Assembly: GCA_951217055.1 (NCBI GenBank)
Contig: OX578281.1
Span: 29,699,101 to 29,763,100, forward strand
Reading direction: 5' to 3'
Source of the DNA: Gerris lacustris
Lineage: Eukaryota > Arthropoda > Insecta > Hemiptera > Gerridae
DNA length: 64,000 nucleotides
In this document: positions 36,120 to 46,420 of the stretch, piece after piece
How positions within the stretch are numbered: the first letter of the stretch is position 1
How the letters are laid out: each line of letters begins with the position of its first letter
Position numbers and translations under genes: made by a program
Notes under the pieces: generated by a model
Database searches by the model: none
What the model was told of the DNA's origin: nothing
The model's input: only the letters and a program-made list of their open reading frames with translations

Positions 36120-36880
36120 TTTTTGAACACATGTTCTTCTTATTTTATCATTGAGTTATTCTCTTCTCTTTTCTCTCAAGTATTTGATTCTTTAAGCGAA
36201 ACCGATCGTAATAATAAGTTTCGTTTTTTTACTTTTCTTGAAGCTAGTTGGTTTTATTTTATCTTGTTATCGAGTTTGTCGGTTGTACACTTGAAGGAGT
36301 CGGTTCTATCTTGTCTTCTCCTTCTGGTCCGGAGATTTTACACTCTCCGTCTGATTATCAGATCTTTTTCATCTGAAAGCATCGTTAGTCCATCCCTGTT
36401 TCTTTCTTACGTGTCCGGTCGGGTTTTCTTCAGGTTTCTTCACCCCTTTTTTTCATGCTCCATCTTCTTCTTCTCCGAGGTACCGTCCTCCAGGCTCTCT
36501 CGCTACCTGAGTTGTCGAAGGCGCCGCTCCGGCGGTACCCCTCCACTCCTATAAAGCCTTTCCTTCTCCTGATCTTTTTTGCTCCTTTTTCTTTATTTAT
36601 TAAAACCCTATTACCGGAGGCGTGAGTCTCCCCCTCATCAGTATTCACTCTTTCTTCGACACCGTTTCTCTTTCCTTCTCGTTCCCGACGCTTCCTCGCA
36701 GGACGTCCTTTTCCTTTCTCCGCTTATCCCACTCCAAGTCACTTCTAATTGGACGAGAGTCCGTCCGAGGATTCTCCCTTACCGATTTACCATTGTTCCT
36801 GCTACATGTCCGACTATTAAATCTGTTGGAGCTCTTTTTAAGCACCTAATTATCTTACACCGGTTTACACCTTAACGAAG
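36120..36880. other. Pyrimidine-skewed, CpG-rich block
   Basis: The plus strand is strongly C/T-biased (purine-rich on the minus strand) and, for this window, unusually rich in C, G and CpG, most of all at 36470-36545 ('GGCGCCGCTCCGGCGGTACC'). Overlapping open frames on both strands (143, 98, 75, 72 and 66 codons) arise largely because C/T-rich DNA has few stop codons; none has a recognisable domain. It could be an exon or promoter of an unseen gene, or an old GC-rich insertion. On the minus strand AG/GTAGCG near 36508 could act as a splice donor. Confidence 0.3.
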
Positions 36881-37729
36881 CCTCCACATAAAGAACCCGC
36901 AGTGTGGGTTTCGAAAAACGGGCCTCGATTTAACGCATCCTTAATGATTACTTGAGTCGTAATCGAGGATCGAATTCTCCAATGCACTTGCAACTCCGTT
37001 AACGTCTTACGTCTGACGACCATCATTGTTTCGCACTCTTTAATAACATTTAATCAAGGTGTTATTATAAATCGCAGTCTTTAATTTCGCCTTCATTCGA
37101 GTTTATCTACAGCTTGCTCGTGAACGTTCTAATGAGTTGTATGATGATTATTTTCATTTGCGAGAAATGCCAGGTGTTGGTTGAGCCAACACGGTAATTA
37201 GCTTGGGTGTGATGTGAATCCCTCTTCGTGGAATTCGATTTAAAACTAATAGTTCTATTCACCTTAATAACTAATCGGGCTCATTGGACGTGATTTATTT
37301 TATCTTTTCTAACATGACGCCTCTACAATAAAGATATGAATTTACGCGAAGAGAAGTGCCTTTATTATCCATTTAATGTTTTTAACATTTAGACATCTAT
37401 TTATCTTTTGATAAATTATATATAAATTACGATTTATTATAGTTTCTCAATAAAAATAGATAATAATTACATACAGACCAGTTTACATTTTGAATATAGA
37501 CTGATCTTTTAACTCTTAATTAATAAAGTCGTCTGTATTGAAATATTGTATTTCTCCAGTTTTTATTTTACCATAAAACTAATCAGTTTTAGTATTTGAG
37601 TTTTCCTATATTGCAAAGCGTATTCGAAAATTAAGGGCTGTTTGGACACACACATAAATATTAAATATGTGTATAAATATCTTTATAAAAAGTTTTTATT
37701 GGTGAATTTAATTTCCTAAATACCTATAC
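36881..37729. other. No recognisable gene
   Basis: 36881-37230 is moderately balanced; the rest is AT-rich. Just before the mariner relic, 37690-37730 ('AGTTTTTATTGGTGAATTTA') looks like mariner 3' non-coding sequence, but a terminal inverted repeat could not be assigned. Confidence 0.4.
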
Positions 37730-37730
37730 T

Positions 37731-38164
37731 TCACTTTTCCACATAATCGCCATTCACTTCTATGCGCTTTTCGTAACGCTGATGCAGCAGCTTCCTTAAT
37801 CCCTCTGCATAGAAGTTTGCAGCTTGACAACTGCTGTCTTGAGTCCCTAGTCGTCTTAGACTGTTGTCCACCAACCCATTATTTCAAGTGCTTGAAGAGG
37901 AAATAGTCGCTTTTTGCAAGGTCGGGACTGTTGGGTGGGCGGTCAAAAAGTTTCCAACCAAAATCTTAAATCTTCTCTTTGGTTTGGGTAGCTATATGAG
38001 GACGCGTATTGTTATGGAAGAGGACTCTTCCAGACATCGAGATTTTGTGGTGTCCGAACTTTTCTGTGGCATTCGTGCAAATTGTTGAGTGTTTAACAAG
38101 AGGAAATTCAGTCAGCCAGAGTACTAAACGTCAATCGTTGATCGTTGATCAGTTTTTGGTTCAT
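37731..38164 (-). pseudogene. Internally deleted mariner transposase relic (D34D)
   Basis: Mariner transposases cut and paste DNA using a D,D34D catalytic triad. Read on the minus strand, the relic shows an N-terminal helix-turn-helix segment (INDQRLTFSTLAD, cut by a stop), a damaged bridge ending NLDVW, then the catalytic C-terminal half in another frame: RVLFHNNTRPH, an in-frame stop, FDRPPNSPDLAKSDYFLF, and, after a frameshift, RIEVNGDYVEK with a stop at 37731. The spacing between the second and third catalytic positions is exactly 34 residues (codons at 38011-38013 and 37906-37908), diagnostic of mariner. The first of these is now Asn (AAC) instead of Asp. The jump from the LDVW region to RVLFH implies deletion of the middle third. 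The element is dead. Confidence 0.85.
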
Positions 38165-38292
38165 TTATTTTGTTCTGTATCATGCACATTTGTGCACTCA
38201 TTTTCGAAGTCTCAACACCATTGCCTAACCTTTCCTTCTCTCATTATAGCTCCATAAACTAGGCACAACTCACGATGAATTTGAGCGACTAA

Positions 38293-38473
38293 AGGCGGGC
38301 ACACACTAGAGCATTCGCCCAGAATGAGCATACATTCGCCATTCGCCCCGGAATGAGCATGCGTTCGCCCCCGAATGAGCATGCGTTCGCCCCAATTTGC
38401 TTAGAAATGGACAGGGCGAGCCGAACGGAAACGCATGCTCATTCGGGGCGAATGCTCAAGTTTGTCCCCGCCT
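38293..38473. mobile_element. Harbinger-type MITE with TAA target duplication
   Basis: A 181-bp element. The left end 'AGGCGGGCACACACTAGAGC' then ATTCGCC matches the reverse-complemented right end 'AGGCGGGGACAAACTTGAGC' then ATTCGCC. TAA flanks both sides (38290-38292, 38474-38476), a 3-bp duplication typical of PIF/Harbinger. The interior repeats GAATGAGCATNCGTTCGCC two or three times in direct orientation and is mirrored near the right end. It encodes nothing. Confidence 0.8.
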
Positions 38474-38787
38474 TAATGATTCTACTGCATACAATAATTA
38501 AATCACAGCTTTCACCGATAGGCAAACGACTACTGAATTTAAACAATAACTTCAGTGGCTTCGGAAACATAGATGGCGCTGCATGCATACAACTTAGTTT
38601 AGACCCGCCAGTGTAAAACTTACTTACTTTTCGAATATCCTATGTACTATATAAGTTTATTACAGTATATTAAAGTAAAAACAGCTGTTAATTAGTGTGG
38701 CTCATGGCTTTCTTGCGTCCTATCACTGGATATATATATATCTATATATATACTTATTGCAGTGTGCAAAAACACGGTATTACATTG

Positions 38788-38790
<3 letters not shown>

Positions 38791-38874
<84 letters not shown>
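38791..38874. repeat. (TA)n microsatellite abutting a Helitron-like end
   Basis: About 84 bp of AT repeats running straight into CTAG at 38874. Helitrons insert at AT dinucleotides, so the array is either the target or an expansion after insertion. Short TA runs are also at 38730-38752. Confidence 0.9.
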
Positions 38875-38910
38875 TAGCTTTCACCCCGCGCTCCGTGCGG
38901 GGCTCATGCT
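38874..38910 (-). mobile_element. Helitron-like 3' end
   Basis: On the minus strand: CCCCGCACGGAGCGCGGGG, then TGAAAG, then CTAG followed by T. The hairpin stem CCCCGC/GCGGGG (38884-38889 and 38897-38902) lies a few bases before the terminal CTAG, as in Helitron 3' ends. The body lies at higher coordinates; its 5' TC end was not located. No Rep/helicase sequence is present, so it is non-autonomous. Confidence 0.65.
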
Positions 38911-39440
38911 AGCTATCTTAAAAAATATTAGGTGTCAAATTTCGTCCAAATCGAGTCAAATTTTACGCCAATTATCGTTGTTCAAAAACGCAAACTATTA
39001 AAATCCTAAGTATCCGAAATGAACTTATTATGCTAGTTTAATTAATAATTTACATTCAAACTGTACGTTTGAAGTGGCATTTTCAGTCAAATCAATCTAA
39101 TTAACAAAGATCCAAGAGAATGCCGAATTTTACAATAAAAAGATCGAATGTGAAAGTTTGTTTGAATTTGTAACAGATGTTTGAAAATTGTACAATCTAG
39201 AGCAATTCAGATATGAGAAAGAATATATATGATAAAAGAAATAAGAATGAATGTTAAAAAAAATCTAAGACATTTTTTGAACGAGTTTTATAAGGGTTAC
39301 AATGTGATATCTGATAATGTATGTGTATAATACTTGTGCATACTTGTCACTTTATAAGTTGTACTTCATTTTATTATTGATGTAAGGGTTTGATTGCTTT
39401 ACGATACAAACCATAATTGGGATAAAAGTAATCAAGTAAC
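38911..39440. other. Probable body of the minus-strand Helitron-like element
   Basis: AT-rich and non-coding. 38930-38990 ('AGGTGTCAAATTTCGTCCAA') has the style of sequence usual next to such ends. The far boundary is unknown. Confidence 0.35.
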
Positions 39441-39730
39441 TTAACCATTTAAGACTTGCTGTGAATTAGGTCTTGGGATGACAAGGTGCTTGAGATGTCG
39501 TAGCTAGTGTTGTTTTTCTTTGAGCTCTGACTTTATTTGGAGTGAAAACGATGTGATATTTCCCCTTCCCCGCCATCTTGGTAGAGGGTGAGATCGGATC
39601 TAGTGATTGTACGACTAGCAGGGCTTTAGTGCCAGGCTTCGAATGCTTCACCCACTCGTAGCACCGTCTGCTTGCCTGTATTGAGCAACCGTTGTTGCTC
39701 GTCTCCGGTTCGCTGTGGGCTCGTTAATTC
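39441..39730 (-). other. Coding-like segment of unknown identity
   Basis: Here the composition changes to about half G+C, unlike the flanks. The minus strand is open for 61 codons (39466-39651) with a basic, low-complexity composition (TKMAGKGKYHIVFTPNKVRA, then QRKTT). I recognise no family. It could be a decayed fragment of a gene or transposon protein, but could also be chance. Confidence 0.25.
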
Positions 39731-40085
39731 ACCATTCCTAACTAGGGAAAACTCCAAACACGGAATATTCCATATGTTATTTCGCATCTACTTATTTTCT
39801 TCGAGTTAAATAAACCTCTGTGACAAACATTTTAAATTAGCATACGTTTCATTATGTATGTCTAATTACCTATGTAAACATCTGACTATAATTTACAAAC
39901 TTGATAGATCAAAACATCTGTTAGTTGTTTCTGGTTTTTTGTTTATTTATTTGTTTTGTTAAAACATCTGGAAGGTCTTTGACCCTTATTATGACAAATA
40001 TTGTCATAGAATAGATATCTAATGAGCATGTAAGTACAGTATATAAAATATAAATATTATCCTTAAATTGCCTAATATGAATGTG
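39731..40085. other. AT-rich sequence, nothing recognised
   Basis: No gene or element end seen. Confidence 0.45.
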
Positions 40086-40089
40086 TGTG

Positions 40090-41337
40090 TGTATTATATA
40101 ATAATATAAGTGGCAATGTCCTGATTGACTGACTGACTGACATAGAATCAACGCACAGCAAAATCTGCTTAACCGAGAGGCTTGAAATTTTGAGGATATA
40201 CTCGGTTCATATCATAGGCATCCACTAAGAAAGGATTTTGCGAAATTTTTATTTTTGTACCCAGGGGTACGGGGTACAAATGTCAAAGTAATGAATACTT
40301 TTAATGATGCATATCGTTAAAAAGCTCTTTAAGAGTACAGTAATTGTTGTTATGTACAGTTTTGTCATATTTTCATTTAGGAGGGGGTAATATGGAAAAA
40401 TATGTATAACTACATCTTATATAAATGAAGAGTGTCTATGAGTGTCTTTTGTCTTATATAAATGAAGTGTTTATGAGTGTACTGCTTACATGAGATTATA
40501 AAGTTAAAATGTTGGTACACAGGAGTACGGGGTACGGATGTCAAAGTAATTAATTGATAGGTACCCTTTATGATGCATGTCATTGAAAGGCTCTTTAAGA
40601 GAAAAGTAATTATAATGTACGTTTTTGTCATTATTTTCATTTAGGAGAGGGGTAAAAAGGAAATGTCAACGTAAGTGTGTGTATGCGCGCGCGTGCGAAC
40701 GGGCGAGTGTGTGTGTGTTCTTTATTCAAATCAACCGTTTTATTCCGATTCCAATAAAAATTTGCACACTTGACCTTCAAAGCAAGGGGAAATGGGGAAG
40801 GTCACTGACTTCATGCATTTTCGAAATTTTGATTTTGGTACACAGGGGTACGGGGTACAAATGTCAGTAATGAAAACCCTTCACGATGCATACCGTTGAA
40901 AAGCTCTTTAAGAGTACAATTATTGTTATGTACATTTAGGGGGGGGGGGGGGTAAAATGGAAAAATATATCTATATCTATGTATAAAAAACTAATAATTG
41001 TTGTGTCTGTACATTTATCCGATTGGGCTAAAATTTTGTATTTATTCATTTATTTTATTATTATTATTATTTTTTATATTATTATTATTTTAATCCCTAA
41101 GGGGAACATAAGGACAGAGTAAGAAAAGAAGGGGAATTGAGCCCAGACCGATCTTCAAAAGTTAAGAAGTTAATACTTGAGAAAGAGCTCTTATTTTGGA
41201 TGTAAGCATGTATATTAATAAAAGATAATTCCAATTTCAACCAAGGGATGTAAAATGGCACGGGGAGGGGGGGGGGTTATAAATCCATTAAATTGAAAAT
41301 AAAACACCCCGTAGCGAAGCACGGGTATTCAGCTAGT
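40090..41337 (+). mobile_element. Helitron-like non-autonomous element with internal repeats
   Basis: The 3' end is clear: CCCGTAGCGAAGCACGGG (hairpin CCCGT/ACGGG), TATTCAG, CTAG at 41333-41336, then T. The start is uncertain; 'TATATAATAATATAAGTGGC' followed by a (TGAC)n block at 40120-40140 and 'AGAATCAACGCACAGC' begins a stretch typical of such elements. The body holds three related units (40250-40405, 40510-40675, 40834-40975), each with 'GGGGTACGGGGTACAAATGT', 'AAGCTCTTTAAGAG' and a 'TTTAGG' poly-G 'TAAAATGG' block. No protein is encoded. Confidence 0.55.
40250..40975 (+). repeat. Three dispersed-tandem units inside the Helitron-like element
   Basis: Units begin near 40250, 40510 and 40834. 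They share the GTACGGGGTAC block, a 'GATGCAT' block, 'GCTCTTTAAGAG' and a G-rich end (14 G at 40939-40952 in the third). Spacing is about 260 and 320 bp, so unit length varies. Confidence 0.7.
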
Positions 41338-42436
41338 ATATATATATGCCTATATAACATATTAGGTTATTATACAAGGATAAATAAATATAATAACTTC
41401 TGCTGTTTTCTGTTACTACGACTTCTCTTGTTGACGAAACGTCGATTATTCATCCTCGCTATCCTACAATTCTACATAATATATCAAGTTCTAATGTTCG
41501 TTAAAATCCGTGCCGCTCATTCATAGTCCACATAAAAAAAGAGGGGAAGAACAACAAAAGCTTGAATAGCTGCGACGTTTGTGACGTAGTGATAAAAGAA
41601 GTTATACTCTTATTGAAATATAGGAAGAATTAAAAAAAAAAAATCGGGTACGGGCCAGTACGGAGTACCTCGGAACTTTTCCTCACTTCAGAGGCCACTA
41701 AAGTGGCCTCTTTAAATAATGTGTATACATTATTTTAATTTATTTTATTTCATTTATTCAATTATTAAATAATGTGTATACATTATTTTAATTTATTATT
41801 ACTGGTCTTATATTGCTTTGTAAGTTTCATCGCACATTTCCGTTTCCCCAATTTTGAACCACTTATCGTCATTCAATCTTCCCCAAATTTTGCACATATG
41901 TACAACTAAGGTGAAGAATACAGAAACCAAAAAAAAAAGAAAATAAAAAAAAGTTGAAAATAAAACCAGTTTTGAAAAATGGCATTTTTATATTAATTAT
42001 TATGTTTCATTTATTCAATTATTTGCATTTTTTCGGTATTTTGACCGGCATGTAAAGTAACTTTGACGTCATCAAAATTATCGCACTAATAAATAATTAT
42101 TTTCGCTTATAACTTTTAAACTAATTAATGGAATTTCATCGGGTTTTTTTTATATTAGTTCCTTAATTGTTTCCGGTTCCAAAGATATGCTATATGTCAA
42201 AAACGTATTTATACTTTCGGTATTAGGCCTCTTTCACACGAGGCAACTTAGTTGATTCAACTAGTTGACTGGCGGTTGAAAAGGAGTGTAGCCGGGTAGC
42301 AAATGTTAAGGAATCGCCCGACCCCCTTCACACGAGTCAACTCGTCCGCCCAGGCGACTAGGAGGCCAGGCACATGTGCCGCTCGCGTTCTCATCCTAAC
42401 TAGTTGATTCAACTAAAAAGACACTACAAGGCATTA

Positions 42437-43530
42437 GGCCTTTCACACGAGTCAACTTAGTTGATTCAACTGGACTTGTTTGATATGGATTCTACTTCCT
42501 CTTCCAATTAAATTGAATAATTTATCCTCGTGACTTAGTAGTTTCAGATATAATTGTGAGAAAGCGCCCGTTTCCCGATTCTCTAACAAGGGATGACCCT
42601 ACATTCTTCGTCTAGATTTCAACCTTTTTAGGGTTTTGTAGATCATCCTCGAACCCTTAAGCCGAAGGTGATGTGTCTGTCTGTCCGTCGTACTTTGGTT
42701 CATATCCCAAGAACCGTTCACGCTAGAGATGTGAAATTTAAAATATTGGCGTAACTTTTTTACCCACACATAGGAAAAATATAAAGAAGTTAAACATTTA
42801 ATATGCGCATGCGTAATGCGCAAAAATGTGCAAAGCTCAAATTTTTTATATTTTTAAAAATTTTCGACATGGGTATCAAATGAAAGCTGCTGAAGAGTAG
42901 ATTATAAATATATAAAACTTTTTATGACTACTATGTGCCATGTGCTTTTTACCACCAATATTGCGTTTTTAGCGCCAACATTTTACCCCCCAAAAAGCCC
43001 TTCACCCAACCACCCTATAGCGGCTAGTCCTATAATTTTGAAATAATTTACGTAAATACCTTATGGTAGGGTGATAAAAATTGCCAGAAAAAAATTAATT
43101 CAACGTTTTGTTACTATACCGATAAAATAAATTGTGACCCCCCGAGGAATCGAACCAGGAACATCTACTCTACTCTCCTTACTCTATACTATTTTGTTTT
43201 TGGACGGGGGGGGGGGGGTCAATTTTAATTTGTTTATATTTTTTTACTTTCATATAGAGTGGGATAGGGAAATACTAAAATGTTATTTTCTTAGCATATA
43301 ATAGCGTATATTCCTATAATAATCTATGAAACCCTAAAGAATACTTCCCCCAATTAATATTTCATTGTATTAATATTGCTTAAATTGCTGCAATTGTATT
43401 AATATTGCTTTTATTCTTGCAGAAGAGCAAGCACAAGAAGTACTCCTGCTTCCTCGGGTCCTAAATTAGTACTGACCTCCCGTTGGGAAGGGAAGTTGAA
43501 TCAACTAAGTTGCCTCGTGTGAAAGAGGCC
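42437..43530. mobile_element. Inner copy of the same family, nested in 42226-43619
   Basis: The left end 'GGCCTTTCACACGAGTCAAC' is preceded by TTA (42434-42436). The right end reversed reads 'GGCCTCTTTCACACGAGGCA' and is followed by TGA, a possible decayed duplication. The layout is one element inside another of its own family. Its interior carries the R5 repeat (42600-43110), a B-box-like sequence on the minus strand near 43150, and 13 G at 43206-43218. Confidence 0.6.
42600..43110 (+). repeat. R5 dispersed repeat
   Basis: Blocks 'GTAGATCATCCTCGAACCCT', 'GTGTCTGTCTGTCCGTCG', 'ACACATAGGAAAAATATAAA' and 'ACATTTTACCCCCCAAAAAG' recur, in the same order but diverged, at 55465-55800. The last part also resembles 2440-2520. 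The 74-codon minus-strand frame here is repeat sequence. Confidence 0.55.
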
Positions 43531-44035
43531 TGAAAAAGCCTTCACACGGGCAGTCAACTAGTTGAGAGTCAACCAGTCAACTAGTTGAATCAACTAAGTT
43601 GCCTCGTGTGAAAGAGGGCTTATTAACCGTCAAAGTTTCAAAATTCAAAAATTGATAACTTTAAAATGGCGGCCAATATCAAAATGAAATTTGGTGGGCT
43701 TGTTTGTCATACAGAGAGATTGTTGTGAGAGAGATTGTTTGTTATACATTCGTATTCGTGCCAAATTTCAACTCGATCAGGGCCATTTTCGGATTGGTTT
43801 TCCGAGCGCCACCACTACAGTAAAAGACTGATTTTTCTTCCAAGTTTCAATCTAAGATGATAGCATACACCCATACATACAGATGTCATGCTGAAAACCA
43901 CTCAGGAGGTCTTAAAAACACCCAAAACGGATAATTCCGTTGAAATCTCGAAAAAAAAAAAATGGGTGAAAACAATACCTTTCCTACTAGTGTCCTGATA
44001 GTGAGGAAAAGTAAAAATTTTTTTTTTTTTTCTTC

Positions 44036-45035
44036 ACTGATTTAAAAATAAAATTAAAAACACTTTTTAAGAAGGAGAAACTCTTTTTAAGAAGTTTGTA
44101 TTCATTATAATACACTTAAAAAAAAAATACAGTCCCACAGGGTATGCATCTTCAGTACTCGCAGCCTGGTAAATCTTGAAGTCTGTTCTACTTGGTCTGA
44201 TCAATACCAAAAGGTTATCATATTTTTTACCGTAACATATTTAGTAGGAAATGTGTATAATAAAGAGCTGTGCTGTTTCACTTTTGTGTCATTGAATAGA
44301 TTCAAGCTAAGAATTACATATCTTAACTTACTCCCAGAGGGTCGTTGAATTTTCAAACTTTCCAAGTAAGAAATTTACTAAAATTGGTACTTCAAACCCA
44401 AAACAAAATAAAACTAACTTAGTCTTAAATTATAGGTATGCATCGTAATATGGACGTGTTCAAAGAACTTTCATTTCTTCAAACACACTTGTATTTCTAA
44501 ACAACTAATTTATTCTTTAATTAGTCATAAATTGTAATGCGGGTCTAGTTTTCATTGCTTCTAAAACTCTTTATTTCTTAACAACTAGCTTTGTCTTAAA
44601 TTAGAGTTACAAATCGTAATGCGGAGTAGTTTCTAGCACTCTCATTAGTGCGAAACACTTTTTTTTTAGGCGAGGGTTACTCTAGATTTAAATGTAATTT
44701 AGCTATTCATTAACAAATACATGAACAAAAATGAAAACAAAAAAGGTGGTATATTTTTATCACATTTTACTGTACATTGAGCTTACCTACTTGGCTTTTC
44801 TTTGTCCAGTGTGTATGCCGAATTTGTGCTAGAAATTTACATACAATAATACAATGTAACTGCTAAGTCTAACGAATTTGCATGAATAATATTTCGTACG
44901 AATTATAGGTGTTTTGTAATATGTTCAATCATAGTACAAAGTAAGTTTTTTTGTCAAAATCAGTTTTTGATAGTTTAACTTAGTATCCTTTATTGTGATA
45001 AACCTTTTGGATTCATTAAATTATTGTTTTATTTC
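44036..45035. other. AT-rich sequence, nothing recognised
   Basis: No gene seen. 44490-44640 contains a loose duplication ('AACAACTAATTTATTCTTTA' and 'AACAACTAGCTTTGTCTTAA'). Confidence 0.4.
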
Positions 45036-45039
45036 ACGT

Positions 45040-45585
45040 CTTTTTACTTTCTTACTTCTTTAAGATACGTAATACGGAGTATATGTCAAAAGAAAGTATA
45101 TTAATGGTGCCAAAATTATTTTTTTAGGATTTACACGTTCAAGGTCCTCTGTGTCTAAAACAATGTTTATTTTAAAAATGTCTAGAAAGGCTAAATCTAG
45201 AAATAAATTTTAGCTCTATACCATCTAAAAACTCTTAAAAAACATTAACAAATTATGTCTCAAAAACGGTTCCTATGCTTTTTATTAAATATTTTTAAAA
45301 AGTAGTCCATTTAAAAATTAATCTAACCAGATAGGTAATTAGTTTTTCCCAGGAAAAATATAGTTCCAGAGAAAATAGCTTTAAACGCGGACATTGAGAT
45401 GCCGGGCTCGATTCCCTGCCAGGGTGGAGTTATTTTTATGGTAAATTTTCGTAAAACTTTCGTATAACATTTATATGTAAGCATGAAAACTTGAAACAAC
45501 TAATAAATGGAAAACACTGTAGCAATTAATTATGTACTTGCAAATAAGAAAGTTTAGTACAAGTTGTATGGGACAGATTTTTTAA
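45040..45585 (+). repeat. R1 dispersed repeat
   Basis: A full-order but diverged copy: 'AGAAAGTATATTAATGGTGC', 'GGATTTACACGTTCAAGGTC', 'AAACGGTTCCTATGCTTTTT', 'ATAGCTTTAAACGCGGACAT', B-box-like GGGCTCGATTCCC (about 45405-45417), 'GGTAAATTTTCGTAAAA', 'AATGGAAAACACTGTAGC' and 'AGTACAAGTTGTATGGGAC'. Confidence 0.7.
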
Positions 45586-45977
45586 TGTTATTATTGTGTA
45601 TAATGCATTATGGTGGAGGGTTGCATCTCGACCCGCTGTCTGTAAATGTTGTGTATCTAATTATAGTTGTGCTAGACAAGTCTGGATCTCACCCCAGTAA
45701 CTAACTCCCCCGTCATGTGAATATACTCTCTCGTAAATAGAATTGACATTTATTTCTACTAGGAGGGGGTTTGGGTGGGGGAGAGAGGAGGGTAGCGTCT
45801 AAATTTGCCTCTTTGGAATGCTTAGTGGTTGACTCTGAAAGAAAAAAAGAAATCATTACACTCAATCTCATCTTCTGAAAGCTAAGAATGAAAATTTTCT
45901 TTTATTTTCTTTCTTTTATTTTAATGAAATAAATGTTTATTATTTTACTTTATCTTTTACGTTGTTTTTATTTTGTC

Positions 45978-46420
45978 ATATATAAAGAGAGAAAGTATTG
46001 CCATGGCGCAAATAGTCGATTTGATGGATCCAAAATCTGTTTTTTAAAAAATGTATATCGGTTGACGTCTAAGCATGGATTTTGTTTACGTAAAGTTATG
46101 TTAAATACAATAAATAACAATATATTTGAAAAACTTCTGCTGATGACAGATAGAATATAGAATTAAATGTTATATAAGGTTTACTTTTGAACTAAGTCTA
46201 CAAAACAGTTTTTTTTAAATCCTATTCTGTCGTCGGTAGTCTGTGCAGACCTAAACGACCTAAACGAGTGGAGCCTTAACAACTGGGACGATTTAGATGA
46301 AATTATGCATATATGTTTAGTATACTCATACTCCGAAAAGAAATTAATTTTAGGGTTTAGTCCAGTAGTTTTAGGTTGTCTGTTCCAAAAAATGTTTAGC
46401 TTCAATTTTTTTCGATCGCT
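45978..46420 (+). repeat. R1 dispersed repeat, front half, interrupted
   Basis: Head 'AAAGAGAGAAAGTATTGCCA', then TGGCGCAAATAGTCGATTTG at 45983-46022. About 130 bp of other sequence follows, and R1 resumes near 46195 ('CTGTCGTCGGTAGTCTGTGC', 'GAGTGGAGCCTTAACAACTG', 'CGATTTAGATGAAATTATGC'). Confidence 0.55.

Larger units (their letters stand above)
42226..43619. mobile_element. PIF/Harbinger-type element, 1394 bp, TTA target duplication
   Basis: The left end 'GGCCTCTTTCACACGAGGCA' and the reverse-complemented right end 'GCCCTCTTTCACACGAGGCA' start an inverted repeat of about 47 bp with one mismatch. TTA flanks both sides (42223-42225, 43620-43622). The uninterrupted related repeat at 11.8 kb reads TTA once, which confirms the insertion. 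The 3-bp TTA duplication and GGC-type ends fit PIF/Harbinger. No transposase is recognisable. The interior holds a second end pair (42437, about 43530), so it is a nested or duplicated element, plus an R5 repeat. Confidence 0.85.
41640..44035 (+). repeat. Second copy of the 1.1-kb composite repeat, interrupted
   Basis: Plus-strand counterpart of 11460-12260. 'GTACCTCGGAACTTTTCCTC' and 'GGCCACTAAAGTGGCCTC' occur at 41665-41713. 'TATGCTATATGTCAAAAACG' leads to 'ACTTTCGGTATTA', where it is split at 42226 by a 1394-bp element, and resumes with 'TTATTAACCGTCAAAGTTTC' and 'AGGAGGTCTTAAAAACACCC'. It lacks the 5S-like segment found in the other copy. Confidence 0.75.

Noticed and set aside
36123..36554. 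143-codon plus-strand open frame, the longest in the window, as a gene
   Set aside because: It lies in C/T-rich DNA where stop codons are rare on the plus strand, overlaps other open frames on both strands, and its product (Phe/Ser/Leu-rich) has no recognisable domain.
43405..43470. TTCTTGCAG followed by an open stretch inside the Harbinger-type element as a transposon exon
   Set aside because: The acceptor looks good, but only about 15 codons follow before a stop and no transposase motif is present.
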